Positions 54,866 through 64,000 of a stretch of DNA of 64,000 nt are shown here, piece after piece. The notes under the pieces are model-generated. The model ran no database searches. It was not told where the DNA came from and saw only the letters and a program-made list of their open reading frames with translations. The position numbers were made by a program, and so were the translations under genes. The DNA comes from Ahaetulla prasina (Eukaryota > Chordata > Lepidosauria > Squamata > Colubridae), in the NCBI RefSeq assembly GCF_028640845.1, contig NC_080546.1:76139551-76203550 (forward strand). Direction: 5' to 3'. The first letter of the stretch is position 1. Every line of letters starts with the position of its first letter.

Positions 54866-54873
<8 letters not shown>
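54655..54873 (+). mobile_element. Penelope-like terminal region, forward (inverted copy)
   Basis: Reverse-complement copy of 54010-54222 with only small differences. Together they form an inverted repeat with ~215-bp arms and a ~430-bp spacer. Ends aaccaaagacctatata in (TA)n. Confidence 0.8.
54783..54816 (+). ncRNA. Hammerhead-ribozyme-like core
   Basis: The order matches a minimal hammerhead: ctgaaga (CUGANGA), hairpin gacgaa-tgagac-ttcgtc (stem II), gaa, self-complementary acgt (a dimer-type stem III), then c as the would-be cleavage nucleotide. Only two G-C pairs of stem I are obvious (gc before the core against gc after it). Penelope-like elements are known to carry such motifs. The reverse copy at 55091-55124 is also intact; those at 54067-54100 and 55173-55206 are mutated. 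Confidence 0.5.
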
Positions 54874-54911
<38 letters not shown>

Positions 54912-54932
54912 CATATATATATATATATATAT
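54870..54932. repeat. (TA)n tract
   Basis: TA units with one ttcaca interruption between two Penelope-like fragments. Confidence 0.9.
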
Positions 54933-54957
54933 ATGTTTTCTGAGGTTTTCGCGGGTG

Positions 54958-55028
54958 TTTTTTTTTTGTTTACATTTATACCCCGCCCTTCTCCGAAGAC
55001 TCAGGGCGGCTTACAGTGTATAAGGCAA
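54958..55028 (-). mobile_element. SINE tail with L2-type stem-loop, reverse
   Basis: tttacatttataccccgccc, then ctccgaagactcagggcggc and ttacagtgtataaggcaatg; the same sequence lies forward at about 61780-61845. Inserted into the Penelope-like fragment with gtttgt-type sequence at both edges. Confidence 0.7.
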
Positions 55029-55090
55029 TGTTTGTATGTAGGTCTTTGGTTATTCGGGTTTTCTCCCGTGTAAAATTGGAAGTGTCTTGG

Positions 55091-55124
55091 CGACGTTTCG
55101 ACGAAGTCTCATTCGTCATCTTCA
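55091..55124 (-). ncRNA. Hammerhead-ribozyme-like core, reverse
   Basis: Same core elements as 54783-54816 on the minus strand, with ctgaaga, stem II and gaaacgtc all intact. Confidence 0.45.
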
Positions 55125-55402
55125 GGCTTCAGCTTCGTGCTTCTTTTGCTCCCAGAAGCACAAAGCTGAAGCCTGAAGATGACGAATGAGACTTCGTTGA
55201 AATGTCGCCAAGACACTTCCAATTTTACGCGGGAGAAAACCCGAATAACCAAAGACTTACACATATACATATAAAATTTAAAATTTAAATAATAAATATA
55301 TTATTTAAAGCATGCATTGCTTTGCTGTGATGTCTGTAAATTAAGCATTGCTGTTTCTCAATTCTCTCCATCCATTTGTTTCTCTGGCTTACAGGTCCTA
55401 CT

Positions 55403-55556
55403 CAGGGGTGGGTTCTACTTACCTTTACTACCAGTTTGCAGCAGGATCGCATGTGCAGAAGCTTCCTGATGACGTTGGCATCAGTGGGCGGAGCCTCCCT
55501 CCGGTTTTACTACCGTTTTGCAAGAACCGGTCCGAACCAGAGGCAACCCACCACTG
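55403..55556 (+). mobile_element. hAT-like 'accggtt' MITE, short form
   Basis: Ends caggggtgggttctacttac and ggcaacccaccactg; perfect 8-bp duplication gtcctact (55395-55402, 55557-55564). Close to 21360-21508. Confidence 0.85.
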
Positions 55557-55583
55557 GTCCTACTGTCGCACAATAGTTTACCA

Positions 55584-55809
55584 TTATAACAATAATGCTT
55601 AGAGTTATATTCTGTTTTATAGTGCTTTAGAGCCCTCTCTAAGTGGTTTACAGAGTCAACATATTGCCCCCAACAATCTGGATCCTCATTTTATCGACCT
55701 CGAAAAGATGGAAGGCTGAGTCAACCTTGAATTGGTCAGAATCGAACTCCTGGCAGTGGGCAGAGTTAGCCTGCAGTACTGAATTCTAACCGCTGTGCCA
55801 CTACAGCTC
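55584..55809 (-). mobile_element. tRNA-derived SINE with CORE/L2-like tail (MIR-like), reverse
   Basis: Tail (aataatgcttagagttatat), centre (ttgcccccaacaatctggat) and tRNA-like end (attctaaccgctgtgccact). Confidence 0.75.
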
Positions 55810-56229
55810 TGTCAGTTATCCATACTGTTGGGGAATAAGAAACTGAGTTCATTTTTTACATTTTTAAAAATTCATTCTATCATCAAAGGCTCTGCATCTT
55901 GGTTAGCTACAGTATGCTTTCTATCCCAGGCAATAACTCGTCCAATCAATGAAGAATGATTCAAATACACGTCTTTTGTAAGGTAAACATTCAAAGCGTT
56001 CATCTTTCTCTCTGTCTTCAATCTACTGACAGTAAGTATGATTGAAGAAGAAGATAAAAAAGAAGACTCTCCCCCCACACCCTGTAGGTTCTCGATAGGA
56101 ACTGAGGTTTATTTTATATTTCATGAAATAATAAAAAACGTAACAGGCTCCAATCTGAGTCAGTCACCGGGACCAAAGGCTTATTCTTCCAAGCTTTCGC
56201 GCTCATACTGGAGCCCATCATCTGTAAAG
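55810..56229. other. No gene recognised
   Basis: Unclassified; 68- and 82-codon frames have no domain. Confidence 0.4.
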
Positions 56230-56263
56230 AATGTAATTTATTTTATTTTATTTTATTTATTTA

Positions 56264-56385
56264 TTTTGTCACAACAGTATATATAAGCATAAGCATGAAA
56301 ATAACTATATAATATATAAGCATATATATATAAGCATAAGTATGTAATACCTATATTAATTGGATATAATGAAAGGAAACAATAG
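56264..56385 (-). mobile_element. LINE 3' end, reverse, short
   Basis: Same tail as 746-1258 (tttgtcacaacagtatatat, then attggatataatgaaaggaa), next to (TTTTA)n and (ATT)n low-complexity DNA. Confidence 0.7.
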
Positions 56386-56484
56386 GATTGTTATTACATT
56401 ATTTTTATTTTATTATTTTATTATTATTATTTTATTTTTTATTGTTATTTTATTATGTTATTTATTTTTATTATTGTTGTTATT
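56386..56484. repeat. T/A-rich low-complexity tract
   Basis: Irregular TTTTA/ATT units preceding a Sauria SINE. Confidence 0.8.
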
Positions 56485-56848
56485 AGGGACGTGGTGGCTC
56501 AGGGGCTAGGACGTTGAGTTTGTCGATCGAAAGGTCAGCAGCTCAGCGGTTCGAATCCTAGTGCTCCCGTGTAATGGGGTGAGCTCCCGTTACTTGTCCC
56601 AGCTTCTGCCAACCTAGCAGTTTCGAAAGCACATAAAAAAAATGCAAGTAGAAAAAATAGGGACCACCTTTGGTGGGAAGGTAACAGCGTTCCGTGCACC
56701 TTTGGCGTTGAGTCATGCCAGCCACATGACCACGGAGACGTCTTCGGACAGCGCTGGCTCTTTGGCTTTGAAATGGAGATGAGCACCGCCCCCTAGAGTC
56801 GGCAACGACTAGTACGTATGTGCGAGGGGAACCTTTACCTTTACCTTA
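56485..56848 (+). mobile_element. Sauria-type SINE, best copy
   Basis: Complete: gacgtggtggctcaggggct head, gcggttcgaatcctagtgct B-box region, body, tail gagtcggcaacgactagtac and ttacctttacctt end. Least diverged of the five Sauria pieces. Confidence 0.92.
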
Positions 56849-57252
56849 TTGTTGTTATTAATAATAATTCTTATTACAAGTTCTCAAACACAGTAGAAAC
56901 AAAGGTGGGCAAAATATAGTCATTTAAGGCAGATAAGTGTACCCATAATTTGAAAGCCAATTCCATCTTGTGTTCATTTAGTATTTTGAACGATCAAAAT
57001 GATAACTTTGCCATTCATAAAGTTTGCAGCCAGGCTAATAAATCTGGAAGGAGAAATGAATAGGCACATTACAATATGAATTGTGTGCGTGGATTTTTCA
57101 CCCCTCTAGTTTGCAAGTTCATTTGGAAAATGTAGGGAAATTGTTGAGGTAAGCTCACTTAAAAACCTCCAGTGTGTCTTTTTTACACAACACATCACTA
57201 TGAGTGTATGGAAAATGAGTGGGGGAGGGAATGTCTAAAAACAGATCCATTA
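56849..57252. other. AT-rich sequence, no gene seen
   Basis: Nothing recognised. Confidence 0.4.
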
Positions 57253-57377
57253 GGAGGAAGGAAGAAAAGAAGGAAGAAAGGAAAGACAGAAAGAAAAGGA
57301 AGGGAAGATAAGGGAAGGGAAGAGAGGGAGGGAGGGAGGAAGGAAGGAAGGAAGGAAGGAAGGAAGGAAGGAAGGAA

Positions 57378-57431
<54 letters not shown>

Positions 57432-57433
57432 AA
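57253..57433. repeat. Polypurine (GGAA)n/(GAAA)n tract
   Basis: About 180 bp almost purely purine: mixed GAAG, then GGAA units, then GAAA units. Repetitive frames on both strands are artefacts. Confidence 0.95.
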
Positions 57434-57508
57434 ACTTCCAACTCTGACTTTTCTGTTATTTTTAATGGGAGTGTATCTTTGCTGGCTGTTAAGAGCCATA
57501 AACAAGAA

Positions 57509-57611
57509 CAGAGGTCTCCAAACTTGGCAACTTTAAGACAGCAAAGCTGGCTGTGGAATTCTGGGAGTTGAAGTCCACGAGTCTTAAAGTTGCCAAGTTT
57601 GGAGACCCCTG
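57509..57611. mobile_element. Palindromic hAT-like MITE, shortened
   Basis: Same family as 30184-30314: cagaggtctccaaacttggc to gccaagtttggagacccctg; the left arm has lost the part after actttaagac. Confidence 0.75.
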
Positions 57612-58389
57612 TACTAGAATGAGACCTGTGGTTTTGCTTTGGTCCAGTTTCTAAGTGCATTTCAAAATGTTGGTCAATGCCAAACATACTAATTGTTCTA
57701 TTACATTTAAGGTAGACAATATAGCACTTTCCAAATTTTTGGATTTTGCTTCCCACCAGCTCCAGCCAGCATGGCTAGAACTACCAGTTGGAATTTGCTG
57801 TAACACTTTATACCTCATGAATGGCTAATGAGATTGCTCCCAGTTCATAGTTAAGCATGTGGCAACTAGAACCTTCAAGAATTACACAATTACAACACCT
57901 AAAATAAGTGTTAATTCCTGTCTAAAGGTTATTCTAACTACTTACATTAAGGATAATATGATCCTTGGCGCTTGGTTAGTTTTAATTGAAGCTCAGTCTT
58001 CAAAATCACAGCTCCAGACCCAGTAATTTTAGGGGCATAAATCCAGCAATAAACCTGGTTATAGAGTAATTACAGTAACACATGAGTGGTATTTGGTTTC
58101 CTAGGATGACTCTAATTGTAATTTATGTAATCATTTAATAGAACCAGTGAATGTATGTTATACATTTTGTGTATGTTTGATAAACTTAGTTTACTCAGCT
58201 GTCTGTTGAATTTTAAATTAATAATTTAAACCCACATTTCATCATCTACTCCAAGAAGAATGGATGCCTTGAATAACTTTCTGTATCTTTCTTATCCCTT
58301 ATGATGGTGTTGAGATTTGGGTGGGTTTATTTTCATGATGTTTTTGACTTTTTGCCTCTCAGTACACTTGGAAATTAATAGCATGCAAA
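57612..58389. other. AT-rich sequence, no gene seen
   Basis: No repeat or exon recognised. Confidence 0.4.
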
Positions 58390-58717
58390 TGTAATTGAAG
58401 AGAAGGACCAGGGGAGACATGACTGCAGTGTTCCAATATTTGAGGGGTTGCCACAGAGAGGAAGGGATCAAGCTGTTGTCCAAAGCACCTGAAGGCCAGG
58501 CAAGGAATAATGGATGGAAACTGACCAAGGAGAGATTCAACTTAGAAATAAAGAGAAATTTTCTGACAGTGAGAACAATCAACCAATGGAACAGTTTGTG
58601 GGAGCTTGTGGGAAGTTGTGGCAGCATCATCACTGGAGGCTTTCAAGAAGAGATTGGACTTCCATTTGTCAGAAATGGTATAGAGTCTCCAGCTTGGGCA
58701 GGCGGGTGGACTAGATG

Positions 58718-59457
58718 CAGTGGTAGGATTCAAGTAATTTAACAACCGGTTCTGTGCCCTAATGATTTCTTCCAAGAACCAGTTTGGCAAACTGCTCAGA
58801 CATTTGCTAGACCAATTCTTGAATACAGCTCGTCTGTGTGGAACCCACACCTCATTTCGGACATTAATACAATTGAGCGGGTCCAGAAATATTTTACAAA
58901 AAGAGTTCTCCACTCCTCTGATCACAACAAAATACCTTATGCCACCAGACTTGAAATCCTGGGTTTAGAAAATTTAGAACTCCGCCGCCTTCGACATGAC
59001 CTGAGTTTAACTCATAGAATCATCTAGTGCAATGTCCTTCCTGTTGAAGACTACTTCAGCTTCAATCGCAACAATACACGAGCACACAATAGATTTAAAC
59101 TTAAAGTGAACGGCTCCAATCTTGATTGTAGAAAATACGACTTCAGTAACAGAGTTGTTAATGCCTGGAATGCACTACCAGACTCTGTGGTCTCCTCCCA
59201 AAATCCCCAAAGCTTTAACCAAAGACTAGCTACTATTGACCTCACCCCATTCCTAAGAGGTCTGTAAGGGGCGTGCATAAGAGCACCAGCGTGCCTACCA
59301 TTCCTGTCCTAATGTTCCCTTTGATTGTATCCAATTTGTATAGTTATTTCATGGTTATACTTATATATACTGTTGTGACAAATAAATGAAATAAATAAAT
59401 AAAAAGTTAACAACCGGTTCTCCCGAAGTGGTGCAAACTGGCTGAATCCCACCACTG
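58718..59457 (+). mobile_element. hAT-like 'accggtt' MITE inside CR1
   Basis: Ends cagtggtaggattcaagtaa and ggctgaatcccaccactg; perfect 8-bp duplication actagatg (58710-58717, 59458-59465). aacaaccggttct occurs near both ends. A LINE 3' end is inserted within. Confidence 0.9.
58798..59400 (+). mobile_element. LINE 3' end (CR1/L2-like) inside the MITE
   Basis: Coding remnant LEYSSSVWNPHLISDINTIE, then EILGLENLELRRLRHDLSLT and VVNAWNALPDSVVSS, followed by a 3' UTR ending tgttgtgacaaataaatgaa. Same family as the reverse fragments at 746 and 56264. One in-frame tag after HRII. Confidence 0.8.
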
Positions 59458-59465
59458 ACTAGATG

Positions 59466-59760
59466 GCTTACAAAGTCCCTTCCAACTCTGTTAATCTATC
59501 AAATCGAATCGAATCTAATTTAACCTAATCTAATCAACCAGTCAGTCATACATCAATTACATTTTTGCAATGAACTACAATTAAAACTTTAAAGGTCTCT
59601 TATAAAAAGTCAAATAATTTTAATGTTACCATGAAATTCCTAGATTTATCAGAAAATTGGTTTTTAAAAAACAACTTAAAAATACTAAGGCAAAACATGA
59701 ATACTTTTTACAAGCAGCTATCCATAAATCCCTAGTGCAAACTATATGTGGAAATCTATG
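59466..59760. other. No gene recognised
   Basis: CR1 tail microsatellite-like AATCT units at 59500-59530, then AT-rich sequence. Confidence 0.4.
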
Positions 59761-59761
59761 A

Positions 59762-60690
59762 TCTATATATATAAAAGTGAAAACCACTCATGTGTTAATC
59801 GCGAAATCTCCAGAACCATAAAGCCTACAAACTTGCCATGTAAATTCCTCTTGGCTTTTAGGTGCTCACTAAGAAAGGATTTTTCAAAATGACACTCAGA
59901 GCATTAGTATTTCCTATATGATTATAACACACTCTGATGCTAATTAGTTAGATGTTCTACTCCCCCTCTCAATTTGAAAATAACTCTGGAGAGAATGGGA
60001 TAGCATAGGACAGGTTTGTGTGGGGCCAGCCTCATGGAGAGAATAGAAAGCCTGAGGGAGAGAAGGGGATAGGATAAGAGATGTTTCTGTGGGGCAAGGC
60101 TGAGGGAGAGAAGGGGATAGGTTAGGAGATGTTTCCGTGGGACAAGGCTGAGGGAGAGAAGGGGAGAGGAGAGGCTTCTGTGGGGCAAGCCTCATGGAGA
60201 GAAGGGTCTAGAAAGCCTGAGGGAGAGAAGGGGATAGGGTAAGAGATGTTTCTGTGGGGCAAGGCTGAGGGAGAGAAGGGGATAGGTTAGGAGACGTTTC
60301 CGTGGGACAAGGCTGAGGGAGAGAAGGGGAGAGGAGAGGCTTCTGTGGGGCAAGCCTCATGGAGAGAAGGGTCCAGAAAGCCTGAGGGAGAGAAGGGGAT
60401 AGGAGAGGAGAGGATCTATGGGGCCAGCCTGAGGGAGAGAAGGGGATAGAAAGTAGAGACTTCTGTAGGGCAAGCCTGAGGGAGAGAAGGAGGGTAGGAA
60501 AGGATCTATGGGGCCAGCCTGAGGGAGAGAAGAGGATAGAGAGGAGAGGCTTCTATGGGGCAAGCCTGAGGGGAGAGGAGAGGCTGGTCATAACTACTCA
60601 TTAATTTTCAAACTCTAAGCGTCGATTTATCAAGCCCAATCACATAGTTCGGTAGCAGAGCATGGATACTCAGCAACTATATAATAAAAA
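59762..60690 (+). mobile_element. Helitron-like element with internal minisatellite
   Basis: Starts tctatatatataaaagtgaa, a 5' end typical of animal Helitrons (TC... after an A), followed by atcgcgaaatctccagaacc. The centre is a minisatellite and the right part (cgatttatcaagcccaatca...) is non-repetitive. The 3' CTRR end and its hairpin were not found with confidence; CTGG|T near 60586 is one candidate. No Rep/helicase coding. Confidence 0.5.
59990..60590. repeat. Minisatellite with higher-order ~160-bp period
   Basis: Base units of about 45-60 bp contain ggctgagggagagaagggga and tctgtggggcaagcct. Three types alternate so that catggagagaa recurs at 60033, 60193 and 60358 (periods about 160 and 165). 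After 60400 the pattern shifts to an aggatctatggggccagc type. Confidence 0.85.
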
Positions 60691-60869
60691 GCATTTTTTT
60701 TAAAAAAAACAGCAAATTAATACTGTAGTTTTTTAAAATCTGACATAATTTTAAGCAGGAAATGGAAAAACAATAATTTCTGACCCATCTTCAAAAAATA
60801 CCTACGCTGCTTACAAAAACAACATTCTAGATCCAATCAGGCTGCAAAATCTCTTGATCTCTCTCTCAC

Positions 60870-61160
60870 AGCCAGCTTGTCTCAGACAATTCACTCTGGG
60901 ACAGCTCACCACAGGACAATTTGCTGTGGGACAATATAACAATTTTATGTAATTAATTAAAGTAAGTAAAAAATATTTTAATTTTTGCCATTCACATTTC
61001 ATGCTGTTATTCCTTTTGCATCCTTTCTTTAATGCTTCTATTCCACCATTTCTTTGATACTAGTGTAACTCTTGTAATGCAGCAATTTTTCCTGCAGCAA
61101 GTTGATTGTGAATGACAAGTTGGTCATGGCGAGTTGGCTGTAGTGAACTGTCATACACTC
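60870..61160. repeat. Possible MITE with gacaattc/gagttg repeats
   Basis: caattcactctgggacagct and ggacaatttgctgtgggaca on the left; tcctgcagcaagttgattgt and catggcgagttggctgtagt on the right in opposite sense. Weak inverted relationship; family unknown to me. Confidence 0.35.
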
Positions 61161-61640
61161 CTCATGAAAATATCAAAATTCCATACAGTTTTGCCTGCAA
61201 ACATCAGAAACTGGTTGCATTTATTTTAATTTGTTCAGTCCACATCCGTCCATCCTCTATTAAAGAATTCAATTTTTAAAACTAAGCCCATCTCATGAGC
61301 CTTAGAAATCACACCCGATTTTGACTGTTGTTATAATCATTCTATAAGTAGGGCTTTGCTAGAATTAATTAGTTTGGGGCAGTGTGTTTTCTGGAGAGTG
61401 CACTTTAATTAAAATGAAACAGGCAGCAAAAATTATATTATTCTTAATAGAAAATTGATAAAATAACCTTCAGATGGCCACCCTGCTAAGGGAATTAACA
61501 TAATATTTCAGAACTGATGTAGTTGCGTAAATCATAGAGACCCGGAGTTATTCTGTTCAGTTGTGAACGTCCTGACAACATAATTCTCTTTCAAGTTGAA
61601 GTTGATTGTTAGTGAATTAATGTGTTTTTCTTAGCACAGC
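61161..61640. other. AT-rich sequence, no gene seen
   Basis: Nothing recognised; ends in a short ggggc repeat near 61645-61660. Confidence 0.4.
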
Positions 61641-61675
61641 TAAGGGCGGGGCGGGGCGGGGTGGGCATGGCCAGC

Positions 61676-61903
61676 CAGGGGTGGCATTTGGGGGTTTGCT
61701 GAACCCCGGTGATCCTTTGTTAGGACCCAGATTGTTGGGGGGGCAATAAGTTGACTTTGTAAATATACAAATAGAATGAGACTATTGCCTTACACACTGT
61801 AAGCCGCCCTGAGTCTTCGGAGAAGGGCGGGATATAAATGTAAAAAAACAAAAACAAACAAAACACAAACCCTCCCTGCCGAACCCCCAGGAGCCCACCC
61901 CTG
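61676..61903. mobile_element. hAT-like MITE holding a SINE tail
   Basis: Ends caggggtggcatttgggggt and aggagcccacccctg with inner gctgaacccc/gaaccccc. At about 61720-61860 a SINE 3' part (gacccagattgttggggg; gccgccctgagtcttcggag; ataaatgtaaa) is inserted. Confidence 0.6.
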
Positions 61904-62817
61904 GCTCTAGCCCTTTGCTACTCGACAGATGAATATGCCTGCCCAGTCTGGTATATCCAGCACATTCTTAAATTTTCTCTCCATTTAATTGAACGTTAAA
62001 TGCACCCTTTTCTATTCCATCTTTCAGGAACAAAAACAGCCCATACAGTATTCCTCTCCTCTATAATGTTATGATTATAACAATACTATGATTAATAATC
62101 CTAAAGCACACACACAAAAAACGACTTGCCCAAAGTCATTATGTGACCTTCATAGCTGAGTAAAATTACAAGCTCCCTGAAGATTTGAACATTGATATAT
62201 AGGTAGTGTTTCTGAGCCAGCAAGGGCTCTGCATGCAAATATATTTATATGGCCATCAATAATAATAATAATAATAAGAGATCTGCAGCTACTACAGTTG
62301 ATGTTTCCATTTTGGTAAAACAGTTGTAACTGTGGAGAGAACACTCTGCGTCCCTTAGGAAGAAAGATAGAGACTTTAATGGACGTTTTAATGATTTTCA
62401 CTGCTCCCCTGATCTCAGTGCTTTATTTCTATTGATTTTATAATGAGAATCCATGAGACAAAGGGAATAGCAAAGTTTCTCAACCTGGCATATCTTCTTC
62501 TGCTGTCCCTAAAGAAGCATCAAGAAAATAACGGCAAAACAGTATGACCCAATTCAATTGTACAGTTCTAATTGTTATAGTGCTTACTGGGGTTTTCCAT
62601 TTGGCAAGCGTAGATTATTTTTATTTTATTTTCTCAACAAATGAGTACTGCTACACTAAAGGACCCATAAATAAAGTTCAGCCTATGATCCACTTGAAAC
62701 AATCCTTGATTCACAACACTTAAGTAATTATTTGAGCTACATTTTCAACAAATAGCCTTTTATTGGGGCAATGGAATAAAGATCCTTACAAAAAAATGTG
62801 TGTATATACATAATATA
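61904..62817. other. AT-rich sequence, no gene seen
   Basis: A short (AAT)n lies at about 62257-62276. No exon or repeat family recognised. Confidence 0.4.
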
Positions 62818-63034
62818 CAGAGGTTCAGTCGGTTTAGACCGGTTCGCCTGAACTGGTAGCTGAAATAGCGGGTGTATGCCATCCTATTTAGGCATCTTTT
62901 TGAGGCCGGGCACATGTGCGGAAAGCATGTGTGCCAGCAAAGCACATGTGTGCAGAAGGCCGGGCACATGTGTGAACAGGGCACACACACACATTTGCAA
63001 ACTGGTAGGGAAAGTAAATGAATATCACCCCTGA
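62818..63034. mobile_element. hAT-like MITE
   Basis: Ends cagaggttcagtcggtttag and aatgaatatcacccctg; flanks ataatata / ataacata (7 of 8). The interior ggccgggcacatgtgcg repeats resemble those of 26348-26642. Confidence 0.65.
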
Positions 63035-64000
63035 TAACATAAATACACATATACATGTATATAATATAATACAATGTTACATGGAAGTATTGGGGCAGAG
63101 AAGAGAGATGCGTTTAAAACTAAAAAGGTCTATTACTTCAGAGACTGTAAATAAATATGTAAATTTATTGCCAATTGAGCTGATTTTTGTGCATTTGTAT
63201 GAACTTGGTATATACTTTTTAATTATTATTTGGCTGGTGAAGATTAAAAAAAAATCTTCCCTGATATTAAATCAGTTTAATCCAGGTTAATTAAAGAATA
63301 CAGTCCCAAACTTATTGGCAGCAAATACCACTGAATACATTAGGAATTATTTTTCGGTTAACAAATATCAGATCTGACAGCTGCATAACTCATTAAAACT
63401 AATTTAAAAACTCTGTTCAAACAGAGGCAATTCTTTTAGTTATCTTCAAAATTTAAAGGTCACAAAAGAAAAGGAATGCCTTTAAAGCTTTTTGTATTTT
63501 TCTGTTTATCTCTGAAACTGGAAAATCTACACGTTTGCATATATTTAAACCATAGCATAAGTAAACATTTCAAATGGAAAGGGAATAGTAAAGTTAGTCT
63601 TATGAATAGATTCACTGAAATGAATAATCATGAGTAGCTTAATTCTGATTAATGGAAGAGTGAAGAAGATAAATTCATTCAATTGAAAGTTATTAGTTTT
63701 GAATAGGCCGCCAGAGCAGGAACATCTTTCAACCTCCCTTTTTATAGAAATTAGCCTATCATTATCAATGGAATGGAACACATTTTCCTATTACAATGTT
63801 TCCTGCCTATCAGTAAGTACATCTTCTCCTCTATACAATCCTTCCTTCCATATTCTGCTGAAACAGATGTTTCCTTATCGTAAAGTTACAGTAATCTTCC
63901 TTAAATGTAGTTAAACAGATGTCACTATCTAAAGCTAAAACAATGCTCATTTTATCTCGTACACATGTGCTTCTCTAATACATAAGATATCAATCTTCCT
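63035..64000. other. AT-rich sequence, no gene seen
   Basis: No repeat or exon recognised up to the window edge. Confidence 0.4.

Larger units (their letters stand above)
54933..55260. mobile_element. Penelope-like terminal region, palindromic pair
   Basis: A reverse copy (gttttctgaggttttcgcgg, then 55029-55135) is followed at once by a forward copy (55155-55260). Arms of about 105 bp are complementary with few mismatches around a short cttttgctc centre. The reverse copy is split by a SINE tail at 54958-55028. Confidence 0.75.
58390..59500 (+). mobile_element. CR1 LINE 3' end, interrupted by a MITE
   Basis: RT C-terminus in a 115-codon frame ([20 protein letters not shown], then LLSKAPEGQARNNGWKLTKE). 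It runs to the 3' end (gcgggtggactagatg), is broken at 58717 by a MITE and resumes at 59458 (actagatggcttacaaagtc, ccttccaactctgtt). Confidence 0.85.

Noticed and set aside
57155..57756. Long reverse frames with FLSFFLSFFLSF repeats (116 and 168 codons)
   Set aside because: Translation of the polypurine tract; no non-repetitive domain.

Overview
The window reads as vertebrate, squamate-reptile DNA, most probably from an advanced snake. The pointers are: Sauria-type tRNA SINEs with a BovB-like tail; BovB (RTE) 3' ends; a Rex1/L3-type CR1 LINE whose 3' end runs into (AATAG)n, a combination reported for snake genomes; L2-, CR1- and L1-type LINEs; a Penelope-like element; and many hAT-like MITEs. 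No host protein-coding exon, rRNA or stand-alone tRNA gene could be supported. Every long open frame is retrotransposon-derived. The window looks like an intergenic or intronic repeat-rich block, AT-rich except where GC-rich L2 copies sit.

Layout. 0-3.2 kb: an old LINE 3' end, (TCC)n and a Sauria SINE. 3.25-8.36 kb: a GC-rich reverse L2 lying between two diverged copies of a ~575-bp BovB-containing segment. 8.4-16.6 kb: mostly unique AT-rich DNA with an interrupted SINE, a Sauria SINE, a hAT MITE and a 214-bp palindrome. 16.66-19.33 kb: an L3-type LINE split by an L2, with 166 bp of L3 repeated on both sides and a chimeric 450-codon frame. 20.5-31.8 kb: nested hAT MITEs, ancient L2, L3 and BovB pieces and tail-to-tail L2 ends. 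32.7-40.3 kb: a LINE zinc-finger tail, a 3-kb reverse L1 with a 14-bp target duplication, two CR1 pieces and a hairpin-rich MITE. 40.57-48.7 kb: a CR1 copy carrying an L2 with a CpG-rich 5' region; that L2 is itself split by a second ~1.7-kb copy of its own flank, solo LTR included. 49-53 kb: Sauria piece, LTR-like element and MITEs. 53.86-55.26 kb: inverted Penelope-like fragments with hammerhead-like cores between TA-rich satellites. 55.4-64 kb: MITEs, SINEs, a CR1>hAT MITE>LINE stack and a Helitron-like element with a higher-order minisatellite.

No cellular pathway is encoded. The relationships are those of mobile DNA: autonomous LINEs (L2, BovB) beside SINEs with matching 3' tails, non-autonomous hAT elements without a visible transposase source, and repeated insertion of elements into one another. 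The most unusual signals are long direct repeats of host DNA around three L2 copies (at 40-48 kb possibly an assembly or haplotype artefact), the inverted Penelope-like fragments, and a cohort of 'accggtt' MITEs with readable 8-bp target duplications.
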